Part shown: piece after piece, positions 1 to 9,857 of the stretch
How the letters are laid out: the number at the start of each line of letters is the position of its first letter
How positions within the stretch are numbered: position 1 is the first letter of the stretch
Source of the DNA: Byssothecium circinans
Taxonomy: Eukaryota > Ascomycota > Dothideomycetes > Pleosporales > Massarinaceae
Reading direction: 5' to 3'
Assembly (NCBI GenBank): GCA_010015675.1
Contig: ML976986.1
Location: 18,451-82,450 of the forward strand
DNA: 64,000 bases
Program-made: the position numbers and the translations under genes
Notes under the pieces: model-generated
What the model was told of the DNA's origin: nothing
What the model saw: the letters and a program-made list of their open reading frames with translations, nothing else
Databases searched by the model: none

Positions 1-90
1 CTATGGCTAGTTGCGTCCAACCTGCTGTCTGATTGACGTATCATGTTAAACGGTTCTCTCCCTTTGAAACTTCATATCCATCGGCAAAGC

Positions 91-107
91 AAAAAAAAAA
101 AAAAAAA
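91..107. repeat. poly-A run
   Basis: Seventeen consecutive A residues in otherwise non-coding sequence upstream of the HNH relic. The stretch 1-254 holds no other feature I can support. Confidence 0.9.
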
Positions 108-254
108 CCTTGTAACGTCTCAAGACGTTGTCCCAGTTGCGACTGCCTCGTTGCAAGTCCTGGAAAGTTGTGAGTGCTTCACTCGAAGAGCAACGAAATG
201 GTATACTAACAACATAGATTATAGAGCTTGTACATCATCTGAAAGAAACGATTA

Positions 255-1072
255 ATGGAAACCATCCAGCTTCGCCCGTCCGCTCCTTCGTCCCTTCCAG
301 ACGATCAACCCCCGACTGCGAACAACCACGTCATCATCTTCAAGCACCTAGTATATCCAGACGAGTATGAACAAAATATACTTCTTCAATTGTATGCCTA
401 GGACAAGCCGAATGGTGGGCTTCATGCCGGCACTGCCGTGTTGGCACGTACCCTCGTCGCGTGCAACGCGTGGAATGGATATTTGACCATTGAGCGGGAC
501 GGCCCGAGACTGGATTTGCTAGAAGACGACGTGTTACCTGCCGGGGAGCATTACTTCCACGTTCCGAGACCATCGACGACGCCGTCGACAACGTCGACAG
601 CGCCGCCTGATGCCGGCGACCATTACAAATACCCCGTTTATCCTTCATTCCAACATTGGGCATTTCCTCATCGGCAGATACCAATACCATGGTGCGGCCA
701 AATTGAGTCCGATACCCTTACTGGTGCAACAACGAACACGCCGTCTATATCTTCCGTCGGTGCAGCTGTGATTAACCGCGATAAATCTTGCGTCGTTTCC
801 AAATATCGAGATTACATCGAACGTGCACATTTTGTCCGCGTAACGAGCTTGAGTGGTTCCGCAAAAATGGCATGAGATGGTATAATGCGCGGCTCGGCGT
901 ATCAGGCGATGTCCTCACTGATGACATAACAAACGCGCTTGCTATGCACGCCGATATCCATCGAGCTTTTGACGAATGCAGATTTGATCTCGGGAATTCA
1001 TTGAGAAACCGCAACAAAAACGAGTTGACTTGCCTGTCTTGGCGATGTTTGGCCATCACAGGAGAGCCCTAG
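255..1072 (+). pseudogene. HNH endonuclease-domain protein, decayed
   Basis: This is a relic of the HNH-nuclease-domain proteins (HNH_2-like) that are common and mostly uncharacterised in filamentous ascomycetes. The frame opens with ATG at 255 and is cut by an in-frame TAG at 399-401, after which the same frame resumes with DKPNGGLHAGTAV. The HNH core begins with CVVSKYRDYIERAHF. The frame then slips near 837 by one base (a deletion in the stretch that would encode the proline of PRNELEWF) and continues as NELEWFRKNGMRWYN and DDITNALAMHADIHRAFDE, the expected C-terminal half of the core. It ends with TAG at 1070-1072. I see the two lesions directly. The family call is from motif memory, and the DNA-cleaving role is inferred for the ancestor only. 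No intron signals explain either lesion, so a functional product is unlikely. Confidence 0.75.
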
Positions 1073-1076
1073 GGCC

Positions 1077-1209
1077 TGTCCTAGGGAAGTGCACGTGACC
1101 TCCACTTCACCCTATATATAAACCCTCTCCTCAGAGCTCTCAATTGCTCTTCGGTTCAATGAATACATCTTTAACCTTCTTCTGATCTCCCTTAAGCCTA
1201 GATTCGACA
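1077..1209. mobile_element. possible solo LTR fragment
   Basis: Starts TGT and ends ACA, with a TATA box (CCCTATATATAAACCC) followed by a pyrimidine-rich leader, which is the layout of a small fungal LTR. No target-site duplication is visible (GGGCC before, GTTCA after) and no second copy lies in the window. A promoter-like stretch downstream of the HNH relic is an equally good reading. Confidence 0.2.
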
Positions 1210-2019
1210 GTTCAAAGTGCCGAGTAGGCTAGAGACGTTTAATGTGTTAACAAGTGTTATAAATCTGCGGGGGATTTGGTGAGGTCCAGTGTTATTTCAT
1301 TGACTGATTGGCGAAGATTGGATTTTGATCCAATTGCTGCTGATCTCTCCATCCGAATTCCGCTGGCAATAGTTTCGGCCTATGAATAGATGACATAACT
1401 TTAATTACATATAGCCGCCAAGACTGGTGATACTTGGCGTGGTGTTCCGTTTTTGGGCTGCGGCGGCGCCCGAAGCTGCACAATCTGAGCACAAAATGAG
1501 CTGGAAGACCTGAGCTGGAGGAGATCTAAGTTGGAAGACCGCCCCCTCTTCGAATGATTTCGGAGGGGAAGGCCCGGCGTTGAGACTACAGCGATGGGGT
1601 GTTTACGGCGGCTAACTAGGTATGTCTATGACGCGTAATATCATTAATATTCCGCCACCCCTCACGACACTCAGCCCCTCCCCCTTCCCCTTCGCTAGCC
1701 CCGTCCCTCTCCTAAAAACGGGGAAGACTGTACTCAATTCATGTGTCAACGTTACGGCGACGCTCCAGCCCATGGACATCCGAAATCAATTGGATTGAGA
1801 TCCAATCCAGCAAAAATATCGGTTGGTTAGACAACACCGGTGAGGTCATAAGCTCTCAAAGATCGCGAAGGTTATGGCCGTGTTGGCAACTCCTAACGTC
1901 GATGCGCGTTTTTAGGATTGGTGCGAAGACATATCAAGAGGCATCAATTTTTTTTTAAACAAATTGAAGCTTGTAAGCTACAGGGACAGCCATGGATATC
2001 CATTGAAGCTACTTTGCCC
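1210..2019. other. intergenic, no gene seen
   Basis: No frame with recognisable protein character. It contains a CT-rich stretch around 1655-1720 and a T9 run near 1950. It is probably the 3' side of the ankyrin gene on the minus strand. Confidence 0.6.
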
Positions 2020-2687
2020 TCATGATACAGCAGCAATTATCTCCGCGCTCCTCTTCAGCCTTACCGCCAAAGCCTTCGCCGTTTCGCCAAACCCATTATC
2101 CATAAGCTTCATCATCGGACTACCATAGGCAGCCGACGCCAACTTCCCACACAAAAACAGCGAGCCATTCCGGACCGCCAAATGCAGCACCGTATCATCT
2201 CTATTACTTTCCTGTTGGAGGATTGTCTTATGCGCCCCATTATTCAGCAGCAAACTCGTAATCATTCTTTCTCCGTTCCGCACCGCGTACTGCAGCGCCG
2301 TCTCCTTGTCCTCCGTGGCGATGTACGTCAGGGCTCGATGGCACACCAGAACCCGCAGGAGGTGCCAGTGGCGCTTCTGCGCGGCTTCGAATACGGCCGT
2401 GCGACCTTTTAGGGAAACGGCGTCGATGTTGACGTCCTTGTCGGCTATGAGCATTTGCATAATTTTCTCGTTGCCATTCCGTGCGGCTAGGATGATCGGT
2501 GTCCAGCCGTTGGATTCCTCATTCCTGTCGGTCTTCCGGTCGCGGAGGAGTCGTCGCACTTCGGAAATGTCCTCGCCGTATACGGCACTCCATAGACACC
2601 TAGAGCGGGAGAAAGAATCGTTAGTATGACATGGCGAAGAGGTTCCGAGGGTTTCGGAAAACTTTTTTTTACGCACTTGTATCCCAT
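2020..2687 (-). CDS. ankyrin-repeat protein, small
   Basis: Predicted spliced product of 196 residues, join of 2687-2677 and 2599-2020 on the minus strand. Exon 1 encodes only MGYK. The 77-bp intron (GTGCGT donor, CTAAC branch, CTAG acceptor) restores the frame into CLWSAVYGED. A start in the continuous frame at 2706 is possible but would translate the intron. About four ankyrin repeats are visible: NGWTPIILAARNGNEKIMQML, KGRTAVFEAAQKRHWHLLRVL, ETALQYAVRNGERMITSLLL and DTVLHLAVRNGSLF. Ankyrin repeats act as protein-binding scaffolds, and nothing here indicates a partner or an enzymatic domain. It stands alone between two decayed genes on the opposite strand, and could itself be a shortened remnant of a longer ankyrin protein. 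Confidence 0.65.
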
Positions 2688-3384
2688 CTCGGTCCCAAAT
2701 CTTCACGCTGTGTCCTAGCTAGTGGCTTGGTGTGTTTCGATTGCACGATTCAACTGCTCCGCAGGTGCCAGGGAGGATTCCAGGAGATTGATGTTTTGGC
2801 TCACTGTGGTATAGGCAAGAGGATTCGAGCAGAAAATTGTTGAGGATCGATGGAGGCGGCTGAACAGCTTTTCAGTGCATGCGCATATGATCATGTCCGC
2901 AGGTTCTATGAACATTCGGGACTGTACAATATTACGAGAGGCGTATCGCTGCCTGGTGGTTTTGTCCTACGTGGTCCGTTGGAGGCCAATCAAAACTCCC
3001 AATGCCTTCGAGAAAGTTCTCGTCGCTTCTTCCGGAAAACAAAGCTGCCTGAGGAAATTGTTGAGTATGTGGTCCTTCCCGTGGTTCACACTGAGTGGAT
3101 GTCAGTCCTATGCTGGATGCAGGCTTCAGGTCGACTGACGCTTCCGGCGATATGACATGCTGGGAAACCAAGTTGGGAGCTGAACAGCCCGTCATTAGGC
3201 TGAAAACCCTTTCACCAGGCTGGACCCTCCTTCACCGGTCGCAGCAAAATTTGCTGAAAATAGGAAGCATTTCCCTTTCGACTAGATTACAACAACTACA
3301 ACATTGATCTTGGTTTTCTTGCTTTGGGCGACCTTTCACAGCCCTCTTAGTCAGCCTTCCTTAACTGTTGGATAGCGGGTCCAA
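2688..3384. other. intergenic, likely divergent promoter region
   Basis: Lies between the 5' ends of the minus-strand ankyrin gene and the plus-strand double-TGA gene. Short open frames are present, but none shows conserved motifs. Confidence 0.5.
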
Positions 3385-5194
3385 ATGTCTTCCGCACCCC
3401 ACACTCCGGCGGACTTTCTGGAAGGCAGCGGGCTATTGGACGATAAGCCAAGCACCTGGATCTTTAGCTTGTCCAAACCATACCAGTGTACGTGCGACCT
3501 CCCCAGATGGATGCTATGCCCATGTTACCCCTGGGACTGCGCGCTGTCGAGCTCACATTAGGTGTTAACATTGTGCCAGATGCCATACTTGCCCTCTTCG
3601 CCCTGTATGCGCCCTCGGCTATCGGACACGGACCCTCTTCGATCCTTACTTGCAACTGCTCTTGTTCGTCAGCATTGTCTTCGGCTCGCTCTTGGTTTCT
3701 ACAACCAACCTCGCCGGCCCGCTTCGTTATGTATACCACAACTACAAATCTCTCATTCAGAAAGCCAATCCCCTCGTTTCCCTGGCTACCACGAAGGTGA
3801 CGGCATGGGCACCACTGCCTTTCATCTTGCTCGCGATCCTGCCTTGGTTCCGCACCTGGTTCTTCATGGGCGTGATACCGCTCACCTGGCAGTTCGTCCG
3901 CGAAGACCATCGGCAGGCCGTCTGAGACATCAACAATTGCATCGACGAGTGCTGCGCAAAAGCCGAGAGAGCGACCAACAAGGCCCTAGCGGATGCTGCG
4001 GCCGCCGAGCAGTATAAACACGATCTGGAGCAGAACCTGAGGGCCACCGACTTATACAACAAATCCTCAGCGGCGTGGGCTACTCTCGACAACATTGAAA
4101 GTTCGGCTAAAAACTTTATGCAGATACCAACCGCACAGGGCACGCTGGCTGCCAGAGCTAAATCGGTCGCGGGCACAATCAATAGCGTCATGGCGGACGT
4201 AGCCCAAGCATTCGATGCTGCTCAAAAGGCACTCGGGTTCACCGGTAAGCTTCGAGATCAAGTGGCAGGTATCAAGGCAGCAGTCCTGGAGGGACGAATG
4301 ACGGACGTCGCAAAAGCCATGAAAGATGCGGGTGTCAACTTGACGGCGGCCGAGAACCAGTCAGGCAAGGCGGCGACGGCAAAGCAGCATGCCAAAACTC
4401 ATGCCCGAGACATCTATCTCGCCTGGCAAGTCATCTGCGAGGAGTATCGGCGAGCCATTGCGGAAACCACGCTCCAAACCGACGCCACCGCTTCAAAGGC
4501 CGTGGCTGCGGTGGCGAGCGCGCGCAACGACAAGGCTGCCGCAGAAGAGGACATGCTCCGCGCGCTTAAAGTCGCCGCCGCCGCATTGCGGGACGCCAAA
4601 GCAGGCCAACACTTGCGGGCAGCCGACTTCTTCGAGGCGCTTCCCGCGGCCTGAACGGAACTCGATATATTCGAAGAAGCCGTGGACGAAGTGACATCAA
4701 CCGCGGAAACGGTTTTGACAAGTGTCGAGTCAGCAGCGACACCGCCTCTCCCGTCCCAGTTCAACATGGGCCAATTTCAAGATCGAGCCTTGGACGTGAC
4801 TGGCGCTCTTGAAGACCTGAAAAACAACACGCGGAAGGTCAAGGAGATCTTTCTTACCTATCAGCCGGCGAGAGCCAGAATTGAAGAGACGCGCGCTGCA
4901 CAGAAACTCTATGCGCAAAATGTGGCCCACCTCGCGGTTGAGGTGTCTAAAGAATCGAGAAATGCCGCTAATGCCGTATCTCGAGTAAATAAATTCGCAC
5001 AAGACGTCGAAGCGCATGTTGCCGCAGCTCGGAAGACAGCGATCGAGGGAGATGTGACGAAAGCTATTGACGAAGCGAGGAAGGCGGAAACGGGGTCGGC
5101 AGGTGTGGTTGGTGCTGCGGACGAGGCTCGAAAGGCGAAAGAGAATGCGGAGGATCAGATACAGAGAATCGTGATGCTGGAGAGTGCTAATTGA
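3385..5194 (+). pseudogene. membrane/coiled-coil protein gene interrupted by two in-frame TGA codons
   Basis: The gene starts at ATG 3385 (MSSAPHTPADFLEGSG). A 94-bp intron at 3486-3579 (GTGTAC donor, GTTAAC branch, GCCAG acceptor) joins exon 1 in frame to a segment beginning CHTCPLRP. The frame has two hydrophobic segments, LQLLLFVSIVFGSLLVS and PLPFILLAILPWFRTWFFM. It then hits TGA at 3923-3925, continues without any further lesion through an Ala-rich helical region to TGA at 4652-4654, and goes on to TAA-type closure at 5192-5194. Read through, it is about 570 codons with two anchors and long amphipathic helices (AQKALGFTGKLRDQVAGIK, AVSRVNKFAQDVEAHVAAAR). I do not recognise the family. 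Both stops are one C-to-T step from CGA (Arg), which fits a recent pseudogene. Programmed readthrough or allelic stops are alternatives. A truncated 148-residue product ending at the first TGA is also possible. Confidence 0.55.
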
Positions 5195-6081
5195 GTACCA
5201 TGTTACAACGGGGGTGCCTTCTTGGAGCCACGTGGTGACCATCACGTCAACTAGTCCTACCTACCACACCACGTGACCATACCAGGGAATAGCCTTATGT
5301 TATGAATGACTGCATATGAATTGAATGCAGGCCTGGTATTCCATTATCGGATTCTTCGAAAGCCTGCTCGAATCTGCGTGAGGACTTGTATATGCGCTCG
5401 ACCCAATTGAGAATGTCTTCCAACTCCGGGTATTCGTCGCCACGCTCTGACATGAGACATTCGGAGTCTCTGTCCTAACGCGAAAATGGAGGGTGTTGGA
5501 CAGCTGAGCACCGAGAGCATGGAGAGAAAAGGATCAATTGTGCGTGGGAGCGGAGAAGCTCAGGAGACCAGACTATATAGGCGAGTGGCTGGGGCTAGAC
5601 CAGATGGAGAGAACCGTGCAGAACAGTTCGGTATTGTATATCCGACAGAGGGATTTTGACTTCGGAGTATGGTGTTTTGCTTTACCTTTGAGGTTCCTTC
5701 CGCGGGCGGCCGTGCCTACTTTTTATGTAGTACTTAATACCATAACTACTACATGGATACAGCGTATGTAAAGTCACGGTGGGCCGAACGCAAACCAAGG
5801 CACCTGCACAGAAAGGCATCATTATGTTCGGGAGTGGTCCCTAGACCCCAGTGACTGTGCTCACCTCAAGCGAGGATATTTTATGAAAGTACCGCAATAA
5901 TCCCTTTTATATGCTGATGCTGTAGTATTCAAGTCTCGTGCAGTGTACTTCTATGCTTTGAAAAATATGCTAGCCGCAAAACGGCTAGCGTCACCTCCGT
6001 GGTTCATTGCCACTTTCAAACTGAAAGGTTCCTCAAACCATAACTTCTGCAATCGAAGCGATCGCAAAGCACTCCGCTACA
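5195..6081. other. intergenic, no gene seen
   Basis: No convincing frame. It contains paired CACGTGAC motifs near 5230-5275 and presumably the promoter of the LigD-type gene at its right end. Confidence 0.6.
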
Positions 6082-7428
6082 ATGACTATCCCACCAAGCC
6101 TCTCCCGCGAGATCTCGCCCCCGCCACGGGCTCGCAAGCGGTGGAAGCCGTCAGAGCCTTTAGCTACAGCAAATCACGTCGCACCGCCAATTCCTGCCGA
6201 ACCAACACTCGCCGCCGTCGAAGCGGGAAGAGCGAAACTCGAAGACCATCTGACCTATTTCCGGAAACACCTAGCTACAGCATGGAGAGAAACGCCCGAA
6301 GATCAACCCAGGATTTCTCTTGATGATTGGGCGAAGTTGTATGTGGAGAATCAGCATGAGCATGGAAATCATTTTGTGGTGCACCAACACAACCATCCGG
6401 TTTCTGGAGTCCACTGTAAGGATTAATCTCTCAGATAATGGACTCGATCTATGTGGAAGGCAATGCTGATTGCTTGCTCAGATGATTTACGTCTTCAGTT
6501 TTCTGCAACGAGTTCAATTTCTTTCGCACTACCCAAAGGTCTTCCCGGAAACCCGAATTCGAGGAGCTTAGGACGGCTGGCAGTTGAGACACGTGTACAT
6601 AATCTTTGGGCAAGCCTCTTTGTTGGATAGATGGCACAAGTTCTTTCGCTAATTCATTGATAGAACCATCTCATCGAGACAGCATCTTCACGAACTGGGT
6701 CCCTCCTCATCTGGGATACAGGAACCTACAGCATTCTCCCCCGTAAAAGCGCCAACAAGCATCCCCCATCACCACAGACAACAGATGATGAAGGCTCGGA
6801 TACTGAGCCAGATAACGGCGCTCCATATGCGAATGGTGTCACGGGTCAGCATGAAAACGAGAGGTTGGTTAAAGCGTTTCAAACGCACTACATACGCCTC
6901 CGGCTTCACGGTGCTCGCTTGCCCAAGAATTACACAGTAACTCTTCGCCTACCATCTGCTAACAGTTTCAACAAACAACCGCGTTCCAGCCGACTACGAA
7001 GGAAGAATGGTCGAGATTATAATAAAGCAGCACAGCAACACTTATCCACAGATTCTGAGCTTGAAGAAGAACTTCACGCAAGACCACAGCAAGGGGAAGA
7101 AGAAGTTGAAGAGATCGACACGGATGAAGAAGAGGACGCTCAAACACGGCTCGACAACGCCTACCCTGGCTCGACGAATAGCATAGGATCGGTCCATCAA
7201 CGGCAGTGGTTCATGTTACTAGACCGTACGTCCAGTGGCCTTGTCCAAGGTCAAGTGTCCGGGCAATGGGTTTGTAGAGAAGAAAGGGAAGGCTTCCAAC
7301 CTTTCTTTGTCCGGGGTAGGGACTACGAAAGGAGTATAGTTACGGGGCGCTTAGCCAAAGAAGTAGAGAGTGACGAGGGTGTTGAAGGATTCAAAGGACG
7401 AAGTGGATGGATGGGGATAATGCACTGA
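6082..7428 (+). CDS. LigD-type DNA 3'-phosphoesterase-domain protein
   Basis: Spliced product of 408 residues from 6082-6415, 6482-6609 and 6664-7428. The domain (LigD_N / DNA ligase D 3'-phosphoesterase) trims 3'-phosphate or 3'-ribonucleotide ends during bacterial end joining. Here it is a stand-alone protein without ligase or polymerase domains. Visible signature residues are the set His105, His111, Asp113 and Arg115 in HNHPVSGVHYDLRLQF, then SFALPKGLPGNPNS and VETRVHNLW with His151. These match the His42/His48/Asp50/Arg52/His84 pattern of the bacterial enzyme. The C-terminal GFQPFFVRGRDYERSIVTG is typical of fungal members. An acidic linker (EEEVEEIDTDEEEDA) interrupts the domain. Intron 1 (66 bp) is canonical and rebuilds the Tyr112 codon; intron 2 is GC-AG. 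The likely role, inferred only from the domain, is DNA end healing. Confidence 0.85.
6610..6663 (+). other. GC-AG intron in the phosphoesterase gene
   Basis: A 54-bp intron with donor GG|GCAAGC and acceptor GATAG. Removing it joins HNLW to NHLIETAS in phase 0, as expected for the family, while no GT donor nearby keeps the frame. GC donors are a known minor class in fungi. Confidence 0.8.
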
Positions 7429-7559
7429 CACACACCGCAGTCAGTAAAAAAGAAGTCGGAAGGATACAAAACCATGAAATTAAAATCAAGACACCAATCT
7501 AGAAATCCAACAGAAAGACCTGTCGTGCATCAGAACATCTCTCCCGCAAACTCCATCCT
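7429..7559. other. convergent 3' intergenic spacer
   Basis: Only 131 bp separate the stop codons of the phosphoesterase gene and the AT-hook gene, so their 3' UTRs probably overlap. It contains an AAACCATGAAATTAAAATC A-rich stretch. Confidence 0.6.
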
Positions 7560-9857
7560 TCACTCCCCCACCTGTCTAGACCTCAACTGATACGCCGACT
7601 TCAACGGACCCTTCGGCATCGCAGCACTACCTTTCTTCTTCAACGCACTCTTCGGCGTAGAAACCGGCCCCTTCCTTCTCTTCGTCGGCGGCGCCTCCTG
7701 AGCTGCAAACCCAACTTTCCTCTTCGAAGACGTCGCTGGTGTTGCAGCCTTTCCTTTCCCCCTAGTAGCAGACACGCTCCTCCCGTATTCTCTATACGGA
7801 TCGTCATCTTCCTCCTCCTCTGAATACGACTCCGAATCATCTTCGGAAGCAGATTCAAGATAAGCAGGATCAGCAACAACAGTGCGTTTCTGCTTCACTG
7901 GCAGTCCTGCAGCGGCGGCTACAGAAGAAGCGCGCGCCTTGACGGGAGATGGATTGGTCGGAAGTGGATTCTTACGAGGTCGACCAGGGCCCCTGCGTGG
8001 AGCAGCTGGGATCTTGACGATAGGATGCTTTAACGGTGTAGCAGCTCGGACAGAGGCGGGAGAACCTCGCGTCGCGACCTGCGTCTTAGAAGCACTTACA
8101 GATTGGGCGTTCGCGGCTTTCTGTTTGGGAGCTGCTTTGAGTGATCGGTTTGCCTTGTCCTTGGAATACTTTTCGAACAGGGCGGTGGTGTCGTAGGGCT
8201 CCATAGGAGGAAGGTCTTTGGCCTTCTTCGGTGTTGTTGTTGGTTTCGTCGACGAGCTTCGTTGAGTGGATGGGGTATCTTCTTTGGTAGGCTCGTTCTT
8301 TTTAGGGTTCTTCCTCATGCTCCAGGTTCTGATTGGCCCTGAGTCAGGTGCATTGCGTTTAGCTAGGACCGCGCTTCCGGTCTGCTTTGAGGCTTTGGAT
8401 GGTGCATTTCCCGAGGTCTTTGGAGACTTCGCCTCGTTAGGAGCCTTCTTGGAAGTGGAAGTTGTTGGTCTCGCTTTCTGAGGTGCATCCTTTGATGTCT
8501 GTTGAGGTATGATGCCACCGAATAGATTGCCGACCCCTGAACTTTTTGATGTGCTTCCTTTGGTTGGAGTGCCAACTTTGGGGCTATTATGGTTTACGGT
8601 CCTAGACTCGCTGGATTCTGGCGTCTTTGGCCTGCTTGAGATGTCGGTGCTTTTGTTTTGCTTTCCAGCCGTGGACTGAGTCTTGCCTGTGTTTGAGGAA
8701 CCAGCAGCTGAACGTGACCTGGAAGAACCGCTGGTGGAAGGAGAAGCTTGAATATAAATATTAGCTCGGTTCAATTGAGAAGGGCTCTGGGAACACTTAC
8801 CTCCTTTATTGGCTGACGGAGCGACACGCTCATTGATGACTTGCTTCAAGAAAATGCGCGGAACATAACTTCTTTTGGCTAGTGTCCTAGCCTTTCCCTT
8901 TTCTTGGGGAATATGACCCTGATTGAATTTCGTAATCTCTTCCGCGAGAGATCCTGTCTGTTTGGCTCTTAGGCGCTCTCTCAATCCGGCATTTGCTGGA
9001 AGCTTGTATCGGGACCCAGAGTCGGTTTCCCGGGGATTGAGGGCAGTCGAAACCCAGTTATATGGAACATTGGTCATGATAGGCTGGTTCTGGTCGCCGG
9101 CCCTCTTCTTGGCAGATTCGATCAAGTCATAGTCTATCTTCTTGCTCTCCCAATCCTGCATGAAGAAATTCTCACCGAAAGGTAGGATTGCTAGGCCCAC
9201 TTGGCGTTTTTCGGCAGTGTTGTTAGGCCCACCATACAAGTAACGTTTCTCGCGGATTTCTTCGGGTGGAGGCTCGGGTAAATGTCCTTCACTTTCAGAG
9301 CTTTCAGGTGTATGCCATTCAACTTCTTCATCCTCGCTATTTGAGGGAATTTCAATTGCGTTGTCGTTTCCAATCGCTCTCCTAGGGCCGTCGTTCATAA
9401 CGGTTTCAACTGGAAGGTCTTCATTGCTGCCGGGAGGATCAGATTGAGCATGATCCGCAAAGTCCAACTCAGAATACGAATGGGATCTGTAAAGTGCCTG
9501 GGGAGGCAAGTCCTCCATGCTGACATCACTCTCCTCAAAGTCCACAGAACTTTCTTCCTGAGCAGCAGCTTGGAAGTCATGCTGGACCTCTCGGACCATC
9601 GAACGTAGTCGCCGGTACAAATTGGCGTCGAACATATAGTCCTCGTCACGGTATTGGTTTATGATGCCATCATCAATCTGTTGCACACGTTGGATGTAGA
9701 GCGCCGGATCGTCATCGCCTCCTTCATCGGCAAGATAGGTGATGGCTCTTCGGAGGCGGCTGTCGTTCAATTCGCGGTCTTCCGCGACATTATCGTCAGG
9801 TCCGACGTACACGGAGGCACGGTGGTTGCGACTCGCGGGAGGATAGCGTGATACCAT
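7560..9857 (-). CDS. large disordered nuclear protein with AT-hook
   Basis: Conservative model of 747 residues from 9857-8801 and 8746-7560, starting at MVSRYPPASRNHR. The 54-bp intron (GTAAGT donor, CTAAT branch, TTCAAG acceptor) splits an Ala codon. Upstream, a textbook intron (GTGAGT, ACTAAC, ACAG) at about 9912-9961 joins no ATG-bearing exon in frame, so I take it as a 5'-UTR intron; a longer N-terminus from 10199 remains possible. The N-terminal third is acidic and ordered in patches (ADEGGDDDPALYIQRVQQIDDG, 20 residues of it shown by position 50-70; then LPFGENFFMQDWESKKIDYD). The rest is low-complexity Ser/Thr/Pro/Lys with an AT-hook, RRGPGRPRKNPL, and a basic C-terminus. An AT-hook binds the minor groove of AT-rich DNA, so a chromatin role is inferred. 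I do not recognise the family. Confidence 0.75.
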   Translation of the reverse strand: MVSRYPPASRNHRASVYVGPDDNVAEDRELNDSRLRRAITYLADEGGDDDPALYIQRVQQIDDGIINQYRDEDYMFDANLYRRLRSMVREVQHDFQAAAQEESSVDFEESDVSMEDLPPQALYRSHSYSELDFADHAQSDPPGSNEDLPVETVMNDGPRRAIGNDNAIEIPSNSEDEEVEWHTPESSESEGHLPEPPPEEIREKRYLYGGPNNTAEKRQVGLAILPFGENFFMQDWESKKIDYDLIESAKKRAGDQNQPIMTNVPYNWVSTALNPRETDSGSRYKLPANAGLRERLRAKQTGSLAEEITKFNQGHIPQEKGKARTLAKRSYVPRIFLKQVINERVAPSANKGGKCSQSPSQLNRANIYIQASPSTSGSSRSRSAAGSSNTGKTQSTAGKQNKSTDISSRPKTPESSESRTVNHNSPKVGTPTKGSTSKSSGVGNLFGGIIPQQTSKDAPQKARPTTSTSKKAPNEAKSPKTSGNAPSKASKQTGSAVLAKRNAPDSGPIRTWSMRKNPKKNEPTKEDTPSTQRSSSTKPTTTPKKAKDLPPMEPYDTTALFEKYSKDKANRSLKAAPKQKAANAQSVSASKTQVATRGSPASVRAATPLKHPIVKIPAAPRRGPGRPRKNPLPTNPSPVKARASSVAAAAGLPVKQKRTVVADPAYLESASEDDSESYSEEEEDDDPYREYGRSVSATRGKGKAATPATSSKRKVGFAAQEAPPTKRRKGPVSTPKSALKKKGSAAMPKGPLKSAYQLRSRQVGE

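Noticed and set aside
3920..4656. Selenocysteine at the TGA codons
   Set aside because: Ascomycetes lack the selenocysteine machinery as far as is known, and no selenoprotein context is visible.
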